Shown here one piece after another: positions 12,501 through 23,377 of a stretch of DNA of 64,000 nucleotides; the first letter of the stretch is position 1; the number at the start of each line of letters is the position of its first letter. The notes beneath the pieces are model-generated. The model did no database searches, was not told where the DNA came from, and saw only the letters and a list, made by a program, of their open reading frames with translations. The DNA is taken from NCBI RefSeq assembly GCF_024509145.1, contig NC_071588.1:7764011-7828010 (forward strand), given 5' to 3'. A program made the translations under genes and the position numbers. The DNA comes from Vidua macroura (lineage: Eukaryota > Chordata > Aves > Passeriformes > Viduidae).

Positions 12501-15500
12501 GTGAAAAGCAGCTCAGCTGATGGGAGGGAAGGTGGGTGTTGATGGTGCCAGATCCCATGTCCATTCTCAGCCCTTGCTATGGGGAAGCTCCTTCCCCCTC
12601 AAGGCTGTTCTGCTCAGTGCTGCAACATGTCCTGGGAATAGTCCTGTCACTCTGAGCAGCTCTCCAAGTCCCTGCTGCCAGCAGAAAGGACCTGTGGGGG
12701 GTGAAACAGTGCCAAGTGCCTGCTGCTCAATAGAGCAAATATATTCTGAGGGTTGTTCATCAAGAATGAAACTACAGAAAGAGAAATACAGGACTGTAAG
12801 GAAGTGCAGTGCAGGTCTAGAGCTGAATAATGGAAATTCTCAAGAATGGGGCTTGCTGGTGGCTCTTCACACACAAAGTTAATCCAATAAAGTGAATTGT
12901 CCTGTGCAACCTTTCCACTACAGCAGCCTTTCCTTCAGCAATAGGATTAACTTTGGGCTCAACCATTGTATGCAATGCTGAATTATTCTGCCTTGGTGCA
13001 CTGTCAGTCAGACTTTCCTATTTCCATTCACTTTCTTTAGCAGAACATTTTGTGGCCAGCCTGAAATGACAACCTTAGTGAACACACAACAAAAAGTTTT
13101 AGGTTCCATTGAAACACAAGTTAGTAAAGTATAAATAATGTGTATGCTGTTTACGGTCCTAAAACTTAGACTGGCTTCTAGTTAAAATTACATATGTGTT
13201 CCTAGTGTTTGTTTTTGTTACTTGTGTCAGGACTAGAATCCAAAATACCTAGGACTACATAACAGCTTTGGGAATATCACATTTTCAACCCAATGGCTGG
13301 GTTTTGCTGTAGTGATTTTAGGCTTCTTGAAAACATGGGCAAAGAATAAATTAGCTAAGTAGAAAAAAATTAAATATAAAATCTCTTTGAAACAATCAGA
13401 GTATATAAAGTGGTTGCAAAATAATCCACAGAAACTTATTTTCTTGGTGTTCCTGTGCTGAGAGAATTTCTTTTTCAATGTCAGGTTTAGTAATTTCCAC
13501 CTTATTTCATGCCGTGATGAACCTACAAGAGTTTTGTCTGCTCTGAGGTGAAGCATTGTGCTGTGCCAGAAGAGGCAAGAGCTCTACAGATGAGTAGAGG
13601 CAGGAAAACATGCTCAGCTCTTACTGCAGCTCTCTCTAGTTGCAAAGAGAGAAGATCTTGGCACGTGACAGGTTTTCTCTGTGGTTATTCTGAGTCCAAA
13701 GGTTTGTCCAAACCTTGTCTTTGGCATGGCACCTGAGTCAGCTTTGGGCTCCTTTACTGAGAATCTGAGTCCTTGCAAAATCTTTTGTCCAAGACCCAAG
13801 GTTGTCACAAAGCACCTCTGGGTCCCTGTGGCAGCCTAGGCATCAGCCTGACTTGTCCAGTTTGTGGAGAGAGTGGAGCTTTTGCAGGTGGCCAAACTGA
13901 TGCTATCAAATCTAAGTGTCAGATTCCAGGGGGAACAGCCTGCCCTGGCAAGGGCAGCAGGCTGGGCCGGGTGCTGCTGTCACTGAGAACAGGTTTTTGG
14001 CTTAGCAAGTTCAGCAGGCATCCAGCAGGTATTCACAGAGTCTGTGGGGGGCTGACCCAGACAAATTTGACCTCCAGCATGTAGAGAGCATCAGGGAAGG
14101 GTTCTGGTTTTACTGTCACATCCAGTAGGAAAAGCTTAGTAGTTTTGGGGAGCGATGCACCGTGTCCCTGTGAGCAGGAGTTGGGCAGGGAGGGCATGGC
14201 AAAGAGCTGCTCAGCTGTCCCCAGCTTTACTTAGAGAGTTTTTTAATTAAAAGAAATCCAGGGGGACAATAAAAGCAATAAAAAAGCAATGCTGGCTGTG
14301 GCTGAAGAGAAGAAGACTTTGTGGAAGTAATTTGAGGCCCCAAATAAGGGATCTCATGCTGGTTTTACATGGGGTGTAACTGTCCAAGGGCAGGTTCTGT
14401 CACAGCCCTCACAGTGTTTTCCCCACAAGTCCCTCCCTGCAGATGACAGGAGAATATGTACAATGTGGGATAATGACAGATTTCCAGTGTATTTCTGAAA
14501 GTCTCGGTTTAACTTCTTCTGCCTGGAATTGTCAGGGCATCTTTGGACATGTGTCTCTTCATCTCAAGTGTTTGCACTGCCTCCAACAGGCACGGTGGGT
14601 GCTCACCACGGAGACATCAGATTCCATTTGAAGGCCAAATTGAAGTGTGGGTAATTACATTTCCCCATTTAAACTGCTGGCCAGTCTCAGCTGGATAAAA
14701 TGTTCCCTTCCTAGCTGGAACTGTTGCCATGTCCTGGGAAACAGCTGCTGTGACAAAGTTAGGGGGCAGCTGCTGCGTGAACAGGACTGACGTATCTGTG
14801 GCACACGGCCGCCCAAGCCCAGGTACCCAATGCAGGAGCCACTGCTGCCAAGGGCTCGCCCGCACACTGGGAGCCCCAAGAGCCTTTCTGAGTTTTGGTA
14901 CAGCTTGAGCCAGTGCCTGGCCGGTGAGAGAGCAGAGGGATGGAGAAAGGCTCAAAGCCAAGTGCAAGTGGGATTTGTGAGGCTGGGTAAGGGGCCGCTG
15001 TTGCCCGAAGCACTGCCTGCAGTGCTTGATTTGGGACAGTGACACCGGTCTGGGTGCCCATGCTATTCAGAGCACGCTGCCCCCATGACATGATTCTGAC
15101 ATGGCTAAGTCTGCAAATGAGAGCAAGTCCAACGACATTTGAGCCAAAGACAAGCTGAGTCAATGGCCCAGCTTAGGAAAAGCTGGTGAAATACAGACTT
15201 GGCCCTTTTCCTTCCCTGTAGCACTGGTGAAGTGCACAGTCTCTCAAGTAGGTCTTTATAGCCGATCAAAGCGTCTGTGTGGCTTTTCAGGGAGTTGAGC
15301 TTCCACTCACAACTCAAGATCCAGTTTAATAATGTAGCTTGTTAAATAAACAAGTGGATATGCAGAGCCCCGGCACTGTGACGATGGAGAAGATCCGGTG
15401 TTCTCTTCCCACTCCAGAGCCAGCTGTTGATGGACATCTGTCTGTAAAACATTGGGCCTTTTATTGTTTTTAATGCAAGAAATGCCTTTTCCTGGAGACC

Positions 15501-18500
15501 ACCACTGAATACTGCTTTGCTAGAAAGGCTCCTTCACAATCCAAACAGAGAGCAAGTGAGCATAGAGGATCCATTACCCAAAAACTCAACAAAATCTTCC
15601 TCACCCATGAAAAGTGTATGCACAGTGGAGGACGATCTCGGGGATGGAGCTTGGAAGAGGGGGGAGCTGTTCCTGGAGGGTGGCGTTCTGGGACCCACCA
15701 GAGGAAAATACTTCCATTTTTCTATCCGATAACTCTACTGCCTGGCTAACAAAAATAATCCCTTATTAAAGATAACAGGAATCTGGCTTGTATAATGCAT
15801 TCATTGAGATTGATGTGCTTCCAGTTTTCAGAGTTTCTATACCTTCAGAAAGACTAAAAGCCACAGTATCAGCATGATGGTGGGGACAAGCACTTTTGCA
15901 GACACAGTTTGGGTTTATGATTTTGTGTGTGCTTTTGAATTGCAGACTTAAATTTGATCTCAGCCATCAAAATAGAGTTGTCAAGGTCTTAACCTGCCTG
16001 AACAGGTACCCATTCAGCCTTGCATTGCAGTCAAGGGGTGCATATGTGTAACCACCCCTTTTTACCAGGGACATGGAGACATGGAGCAACCTATCTGAAT
16101 TCTCATCGTTTTGTTAGACCAGAGATTTGTTTTATTAAGAAAACATGGTAAATGCAAATGTCAGTAATATATTCCTTTAACTGAGCCAAATTCTACATTC
16201 TCTTATGCTCTCAGATACCTTTACCAGCAGCAGCATTTTGTCTAGTGTGCAAAAAGCACATTGGGCTCTTGGAGAAAGAAAGCTCAGCACAGTCACTGCC
16301 ACTGTTCCCCAGGGGGCTGCCCCGGAGCCCCTTGCTGTGGGACAGAGGCAGCCAGAGGGTTACAAAAGCACTGATTCTGCCACAAGTCACCCAGAGTTCC
16401 CTCCATGCTGGCACATATCCCTCGCATCTGTTTTGTGTGGGAAGAAGTGATTTCAGCCTGACAGGTAAAATCAGGTGTTCTTACAGGTCAGTCCTGGAGG
16501 AGACATCGGTGGCAAGATAGGTCTTAATTGCTGATGAGAAATGGTCCACCAGAACTGGCAAAGGCTCCAGCTCTGAGGTGATAAATAACCCCAGTGCCTT
16601 TCTGGCAGTAAAGCAAAAATCTGCTTTTGTGCAATGGTCAGCAGAGGAGAACTCAACCGGAGCAATGTGGGGTAAGTAGAGGGGCTCCTAGGGAGAAGGT
16701 TAATGCAGAGGCTGTTTTACAGCCTCACAGGATTGTGATCCATGCACAGAAAAGGTCTACTTCAGCCCATCTCAGAATAGCTTTGGTTTTCCGAACACAA
16801 TTTGATGTCATCAAAGATGATTTCACCCTTTGTCTCTTCATGGGTGAAATTGCAGCTGAGTGACATTCTCACATTATGCAGGGACAAGTGCAGCAGAAAT
16901 TCCTCCAACGGAGGAGTGCTTAATTGCAGGGTCACCTTGTCAGTGTGGTGAGGAGATCCCCTTTTGGCTCCCACCAAAGGCAGGTTTGAGAGAGGCCTCA
17001 ACTCACGTGGTTCATTCCCAGGACTTGGCTCTTCCCACTAAGCTTCCTGCAAATGGCAGGACCATGAAAACACAGAACCCGGATGTCCATCTCCTGGCTC
17101 CTTTCATTCCTGTTTTCCATAGATGAAAAGCATGGTTTCATCCTGGTAACACCCAGAAGTGGGCACGTTTCAGCCTGGAGTTATTTCTTTTCTTTCTCTA
17201 AAGAGCAGTGATAAAAATAACCCCCGTGAAAAAAAAAATCAACCCTTGAAGGCCTGACGCAACCTTCACCCACAGGAGCACTAGGACCGACAATAACATA
17301 ATAAAGATCTGAGGTATCACCAAGAAAAATAGGAAGCAGCCAAAGAAAAAAAGGTCACCACAAGCTCACTGTAAACACCCTTGCTTTGCACATATCTTGG
17401 CTATGCTGGTGTGATTGCTAGCAGGCCAGTGTGATGCTGCATTTTCATTGCTACAGGTATTTATTTTACACTCTGGCTCTGAGTCTGAGCCTCTGAATGT
17501 AAAAACAATCAGAAGGCTGAAGTGTAAATTCTCCCTGCTGATTTATTTACTGTTGTGTTTTTATAGCACCACATGGCTCTAAGTTTGCACTGGGCCCATT
17601 CAACCAAAACCCATGTCATACACTTCCAGAGAAATGAATGACTTTATAAATTCTCTACAATAATAATCCCACGTACAGGAATGCATGCAGAGAACACCCA
17701 GACGGGGCTGGAATGTTTTAAGAATATAATATTGTGCTTTTTTGGTCAGGGAAACACATTTCTCTCAGGAATATGTGGTGTGGCCCAGGCTCCAGCCCTG
17801 TCTGCCTACCACCTGTAATAAGCCCTTTGGGAGATTTTAGTTCAGGCCACCCAAACTGTGAGCTGGGCAAAGAGACATCAGCACTATGAAGTTAACAGCC
17901 TTAATGAAGCCCGGCCCAGAGGAGACTCAAAACATCCACAGTAGGGGAAAAAAAAGGAAAGAAAGAAAAGGCTTTGATAGGAAAAACATCTGATCCATGT
18001 TCTCTAATCTTTGCTTTGTTAGCTAAAGCATCTTTAAAGGGCTTAATACCCCTGGAACAGGGATCTCTTTCTCTCCCCTTCAGAAATACCAATTAGAAGA
18101 GCAGGAAACTGCTTCCAGAATGGGGGGACTCTAAAAGAAATTAACTTTAGCTTGAGCAATCTGATTGCCTTTTTTTCACAAGCTATTTTTTCCCCTGTTG
18201 TGCGGGTGAGCAAGAGTTTTCTCCAGGGAGAGAAACCAGCTCCACGTGCCAATACTGCTGATGGAAAGGGAAAGCAGTGAGGCAAGGAGAGGGGAAAATT
18301 AATCCAATAAAGGGACAAGAAAACAAGAGGGCTTACATTTTAAATACAACAGGAATGACACCCTTCTGGTGCGGCAGCCTGAGGAGTGAGTGTACTGTAC
18401 ACAGGCAAGAGGGAAGCACCGGTGACCAGCTGTGAGAAAGATCAGTGCACGGCCCCTCCAGCCCTGGCAGTAGAGGCAGGGAGGGATCAGCTGGGCAGAG
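6554..18500. other. Unique noncoding DNA, no gene seen
   Basis: About 12 kb with only short open frames on either strand and scattered single splice-like motifs that do not pair into convincing exons. No CR1 end, LTR, tRNA or tandem array was found. AT-rich, homeodomain-type TAAT-bearing segments occur near 11940-11965 and 14240-14290. Without cross-species alignment they cannot be called regulatory elements. Confidence 0.55.
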
Positions 18501-18990
18501 GTGGTGCTGATGGCGGCAGATTACATTGTGTTTGCACTGCTCTAGTCTCCTCGGGAAGAGAAAACCTTCCCCAGAGTCTCGGTGTGGGGAGCACGTGGGC
18601 ACACACAGTCCACGTCTGTGCAGCACAGCTGATGGCCAAGGGGCTGCGCCTTCGTGCAGCTCAATACGGCCAGCCCAGTTTTGCTGCCAGCAAACCTGAT
18701 CACAGAACTCCTGGCGACACGCTGGGGACTATGGGCCACACTTGCTCCTGCCCCAGGGTTTGGTGGTGGGAGCAGAGACGCCTCTGCAGCCTGTGGGGCT
18801 TGGCCAAGGAGCAATCACCCGGACAGCGTGGGTGCGGCTGCCGTGGGAGTCCGCGCAGCCCGGCTGGAGCTGCGACGGCGATGGCCGCCCTCCCTCAGGG
18901 TAGCCCTCCCTGCCGGGCCATCCTGCAGCCCCACTCCAGTCACAGCTGTTACGAATGATAAACCCTCTCATCTCCACAGACCCCGCTAAC
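18501..18990. promoter_or_regulatory. CpG cluster, possible small CpG island
   Basis: By eye about 25 CpG dinucleotides lie within 18512-18987, densest at 18825-18890. Flanking kilobases are CpG-poor. An ATG in good context (GGCG before, G after) lies at 18881 and opens a 25-codon frame ending at 18958. That frame is also the tail of a 190-codon plus-strand open frame starting at 18386. No domain, TATA box or clear donor site was recognised. It may be an unmethylated promoter, an orphan island, or chance GC enrichment. Confidence 0.35.
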
Positions 18991-19718
18991 CCAGAGCCTA
19001 GAAGGGAAACATCTGAATAAGCTCCTGGCTCTGTTCATGAAATTCCTGGACATAGTCCATGCTAAGATCTTTTTCTCTGTAGCTGAGTATTTTCTTTTGC
19101 ACCTCAGGGATGTTACAACAGCTGTTTGTAAACAGTTTGCATCCAAAGTTAGCAGAAGGGTGAGATGGGGAATCATGTATCAACTTTGTCCTCTTGAACA
19201 TCTAAAAACTGTTGCAGCTACATTGGCAGTGCCATGGCAGATTTAAGAAGTCTGTTGTCAAGGCCAGTAGCCATCAGGGAACCACTCATGCCTGCCCACA
19301 CACAACCAGGCTGGAGCAGGACTGTGGCATGCAGCCCTGAAAGTGCCTGCCTGCTGGAGGCACACGCTGCCTCTGCTTGGGATGAAATTCATCTCAGCTA
19401 GAATCCAAGAGAAGGAGGTTTTCTGGGGAAGGAAGAAGGCAGAGGCTGGTAGGAACTACTAGAGCCAAGAAGCTGCAGGTCAAGTGTGTGCTGAGTGTTG
19501 AGCACTTCAGAAAACCTGGTGTTCCTCTGCAAAATGCTAAGATGGCTGTGGGGTGGCATAAAGCTGGGCTTAAACCTAAGCCCTGACACTGCTGCCCATG
19601 CTCCCTAGTCCCTCACAGTATCCAGCCTTGGGAACAAGACAGTCCTTCCCTGTTCTCATTTCTACCAGGAGTCCCTGCTCTGAGCCAGCTGAGTTTTGTA
19701 CTGAAAAGAGAAAACTTG
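18991..19718. other. Unique noncoding DNA, nothing recognised
   Basis: Only short overlapping open frames are present. No repeat or RNA gene was recognised. Confidence 0.6.
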
Positions 19719-19875
19719 CAAAAAAAAAAAAAACAAACCAAAAAAAAACCCACCAAAAACCCAATCCCCCCCAAACCCCCCCCCAAAAAAAAACAAAAAC
19801 CAAACCACCCCCCCCAAAAAAACCAACCAAACAAAAAACCCCAAAAAAACCCCAAAACAAAACAAAAAACCCCAT
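19719..19875. repeat. A/C-only low-complexity tract (G4-prone on minus strand)
   Basis: For about 155 bases the plus strand is almost entirely A and C, with a single T near 19765. It contains C runs of 7 (19766-19772), 9 (19776-19784) and 8 (19808-19815), then 4-base runs at 19839, 19850 and 19870. The minus strand therefore has many G runs separated by short T-rich loops, a classic G-quadruplex pattern. Period is irregular, so it is low complexity rather than a clean tandem array. It generates spurious Lys/Pro-rich and Phe/Gly-rich frames. Confidence 0.95.
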
Positions 19876-22800
19876 AAACACCCTGCACCATAATGGGGGA
19901 AGGATAAAATCTTGTCATTACTGCATATAGGGTATCTGGGTTTCTGGAAAGGATTTGCTTTCCTGTACAGTCTGAAATGGGCTGGTCCCTATGAGAGCTC
20001 AGTCCTGTTGCAGGAAGCTGTTGCCACAGTGATCCTTGGAGACCTCAGCTGGTGTAAAAGGGGGCTCTGCAAGTCTCAGTAGCCCTGATGCAAGACCTTG
20101 GATTTAGGACAGCTGAGCTTGTCACCTTCAGGAAGAGCCACAGGAGCCACAGCACTGGGCACAAGAGGGCTGGAGGGCATCTGCTGGCCATCTGTGTTGG
20201 CAAAGCTTTTTCTCTCTCTTTTTCTTCTCAGATTGTGTTACCTGTCATCATTTCTGGGAACAAGTGTATTTTAAGAGACATCTTTAAAACTGCCCAGCGA
20301 CAGGCTCCCATTTGTACATCGCTCAGAGTGCATTTGAATAAATTGGACCACAGCTTTTTCCAGGGGCTGTTTGCTCCCTCAGGCTTTTCTCTCTGGAGAT
20401 GCCTCAGCTGTCTGATTTCTGCCGTTGTTGCAGTGGCATAATGCCTCTGTGCTTATCCCTGCCAGCCCTGACTGACTGGTACTGTGTGCTGGCACACCCA
20501 GCTGTCCTGATGGGTCCTTGAGTGTTTTTCTGGATGGGATGGATTGGCACAGGCCATCAGCAGAACCCAAAATATTTTTTTCCATCCTTTACTGGCAGTC
20601 TTTCAGCTGATGTTGGGAGGACCTTATTTGCTTTCTTCTTCAACTAACACTTTCCCTTGGCATTAAAAATATCAGAAATGGCATTAACACTGGCAACAAT
20701 TCCAGAGTATTTTTTCCAGCTCCAGTGAAAGGTGAGTTATGACTCATTGTGCTCAGTCTGACATCAAATAATTCTGGGTGTAGATGTGTGTAGGATATGA
20801 AAATGGTTTTTGTGTGTGGCTGCCGAGGCTTCTGCTTATTTCCTGATGCGATTGAAGGCAGCCTGAACTGAAACAGAAAGATGAAGTATATGACCTCTGC
20901 AGACCTCTGGCATACAACCAGCAGCAGGAGCTACCTGAGATGGGGCAAGAGGCTTTGTGGATTACTGCCCTGGTGTCAGGTTAGTGCCAGCCATTTGCTG
21001 TGGAGGGTCACTGCAGTTTTTTTGAGTGCCAGATGCTTAGCTAAGGAACAAGCCCACATGGTCCCAGGTACAGCCCTGGCTGCTGGGGCTAGGTTAGGAC
21101 ATCAGCATGCACAGAGATGCTTATGGATGTCACACCCTGAAGCAAACTGAACAAAATGTACATTGCAAATAATTGCTCAAGAAGAGAAGAGAAGCAGAGG
21201 GTGGGATGAGCCCTTGGGCTTTCCCACAGCACAAGGCAGAGGCAGGGAATTACTTTTACTCTTGTTTCCTCCTCTCCCAGCCAGAGACTCTGCTCGGTAC
21301 CAGATGCACTCTCTCCACTTGATGCTGCCTTGCTTTTGCAGCCTGACCCGTCAAACTGAAACAATACAGGACATGTTTTACAAGGTACTTCTGCAGTGGG
21401 GAGGGAGAATTTGTAATTTTATGGAGCTTGTAAATTGAACTTGTAAAGTCCTGTAAAGCCCATAGCTTGGGCATTTCATCCTACTGATGTTTAGGGATAA
21501 AGGCCAGCAAGGGCAGAGGTGAAAGGGGCCAGATTCATTGCTGAGATGACTGCAGGCATTGGAGCTTACAGAGGGAAGGAGTTTGGTGTAGTCTAACCAC
21601 TAGCTTTACAAAATTAGCCTAGACCATCTGCCTTGCAGCTCTTGGGAGTTTTTGCGAGCTAGTTATAGCCTTATGTGAATATGTGAGTACAAAAGAACCC
21701 AAGTCAGTGAAGCTGAGTCAGGACCCAAATGAAGTGCTTTTGGCTTGCACTTCACCAAATATGGCAGCATCTGGGGAGAAAACTTACATCTCTGGCAAAT
21801 TTGGTTTGTGTGCCTCAAAGGGTGGGGTGAGCATCCCTGGTCTGCAATACCACAGGAGTATAAAGTACCTGCTGAAACAGCCCCAGAAAGGAATAAACAG
21901 CCATCTATTGCAAAACACCAAGCATGAATGTAATTGAAGGCAAATTATAATAACAGTGAGTATAACAGCAGGGCTTCTAAAAAAGCCTGTTCTGTGTCCT
22001 GAGCCAAGGGCTTTACCTGCCACTGTGGCTCTGCAAGGTAATTATTCCATGGGCAGCCGAGATGATTGATGGAGATATTCATTAAACACAAACCTGACAC
22101 TTTGCTCTCTAAGCCCAAATAATCCAACCAGGCTGTCCCTGAACAGGGCACCCTCCCCTCGGCACGTTTTTCATGGGGGGTTTCAAAAGAAAATCAGCAG
22201 TCAAGTATCAGAGCCCAGACCCAACGGGAGGATCCTGGCTTGCTTCTGAGGGCCGAGGGCAGGTGCTCAGGCTGGAGCCAGCTGTGCACACACGGACCCT
22301 AAGCAGCAAGTATTAGGCTGTGACAGCTGCAGCTGGCTCTGAAATAAGCACCAAGCATGAAGAGATTATGATAGATTTTACTTGTATTATGAAACTGATT
22401 TTACATCATATATGAGGCAAAAAATGTCTGTCTCTCAAAGGGATGGAAATCCTTTTGCAGGGCAAGAACCGTCAACAGAGCAAAGCTCAGGGCTGCTGGT
22501 GGAGGTCAGGCTAATGGAGCATCTTCTCTGCACAGTGGCTGGTCCACAGCATATGGCACGGAAAAAAAAATCTGTATCTGACAGTCTGACTTCAGTTTGG
22601 GGGAAAAATAGACTTTTATTCTTTCTCTCTTCTCTTTCCAAAAACAGTTTTCAAAAGGCTGCTTTGGTCCAGCTGTTTTTGTCTGTACCATAAGTAAGGG
22701 ACAAGCTATGGAGGAAGGACTCATCTCTCCCTTCATCGCCACCAACAAGAGTCATAATTCCCATCTAAGACAATCATGTTGTGTTTGATGCACTTTAGGA

Positions 22801-23300
22801 TGAAGTGCACATCACATCCTTCCACATCCTTCTGGGCTGCTGGAAGGACTTGCCCATCTGTTTTAAACAGGCTTGGAAAGAAATGGCCTCAGAGCAGAGA
22901 CGAGGCAAAGTGATGGGTCCCCAGGGCAGGCCTGCCCAGGGCCCTTTCTGTCACTCCTGTACAAGTGGGGAAGTTTGGTCTGCAGCCAGCAACTCCTTGT
23001 GCCATACAGATGTAAGTGCTAATTCATAAAGAGATCAATCTTACAGCGTTGAATAATACTAATGGCATAACTAGCACCACCTCATTAGTCCTCCAGTACC
23101 TGCCCCCCAGGACAACAGGGTGTAGGAGAATAAAAAACCCAGCTTTAAAAAACAGCTCTCTAATTCTTTTACTCCTATCTCTGCAGCTATTAACATGTCA
23201 AAGCTGCTAGTAAAGGGCCTCTGTTACTGGTGAGAGGCTGTACAGCTAGTTGTGAACTTTTATGAATATACTGAACTATGTAATTTGTAAGCAAGAGAGA
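19876..23300. other. Mostly unique noncoding DNA
   Basis: No gene was recognised. The stretch contains one very strong polypyrimidine-acceptor signal ending at 20231, listed separately. It also has a PBX/HOX-like TGATTGAT at 22063-22070 within an AT-rich segment. No repeat family was recognised. Confidence 0.55.
20232..20444 (+). other. Exon-like open segment after strong acceptor (speculative)
   Basis: A long C/T tract followed by CAG ends at 20231, one of the best acceptor-like signals in the window. The frame beginning IVLPVIISGNKCILRD stays open for about 70 codons to a TAA at 20442-20444. No good donor or recognisable domain was found. It would have to be a terminal exon, and could equally be chance. 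Confidence 0.12.
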
Positions 23301-23377
23301 TATGTACTCATAAGATCATTTATGTATGTATGAATGTATGTATACATTTATGTATTTATGTACTCATAAGATCATTT
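23301..23377. repeat. 56-bp duplication flanking TATG-rich microsatellite
   Basis: An identical 21-base block (TATGTACTCATAAGATCATTT) occurs at 23301-23321 and again at 23357-23377. Between the copies lies an imperfect TGTA/TATG tetranucleotide run. The arrangement indicates a local tandem duplication with microsatellite growth. Confidence 0.9.

Noticed and set aside
18386..18958. 190-codon plus-strand frame across the CpG cluster
   Set aside because: High GC lowers stop frequency. No domain was seen. Only the CpG cluster itself is reported.
19800..19873. Telomere-like CCCCAAAA repeats
   Set aside because: Spacing is irregular, and vertebrate telomeres are TTAGGG. No TTAGGG array is present.
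19598..19930. Lys/Pro-rich (plus) and Phe/Gly-rich (minus) open frames
   Set aside because: They come from the A/C-only low-complexity tract.
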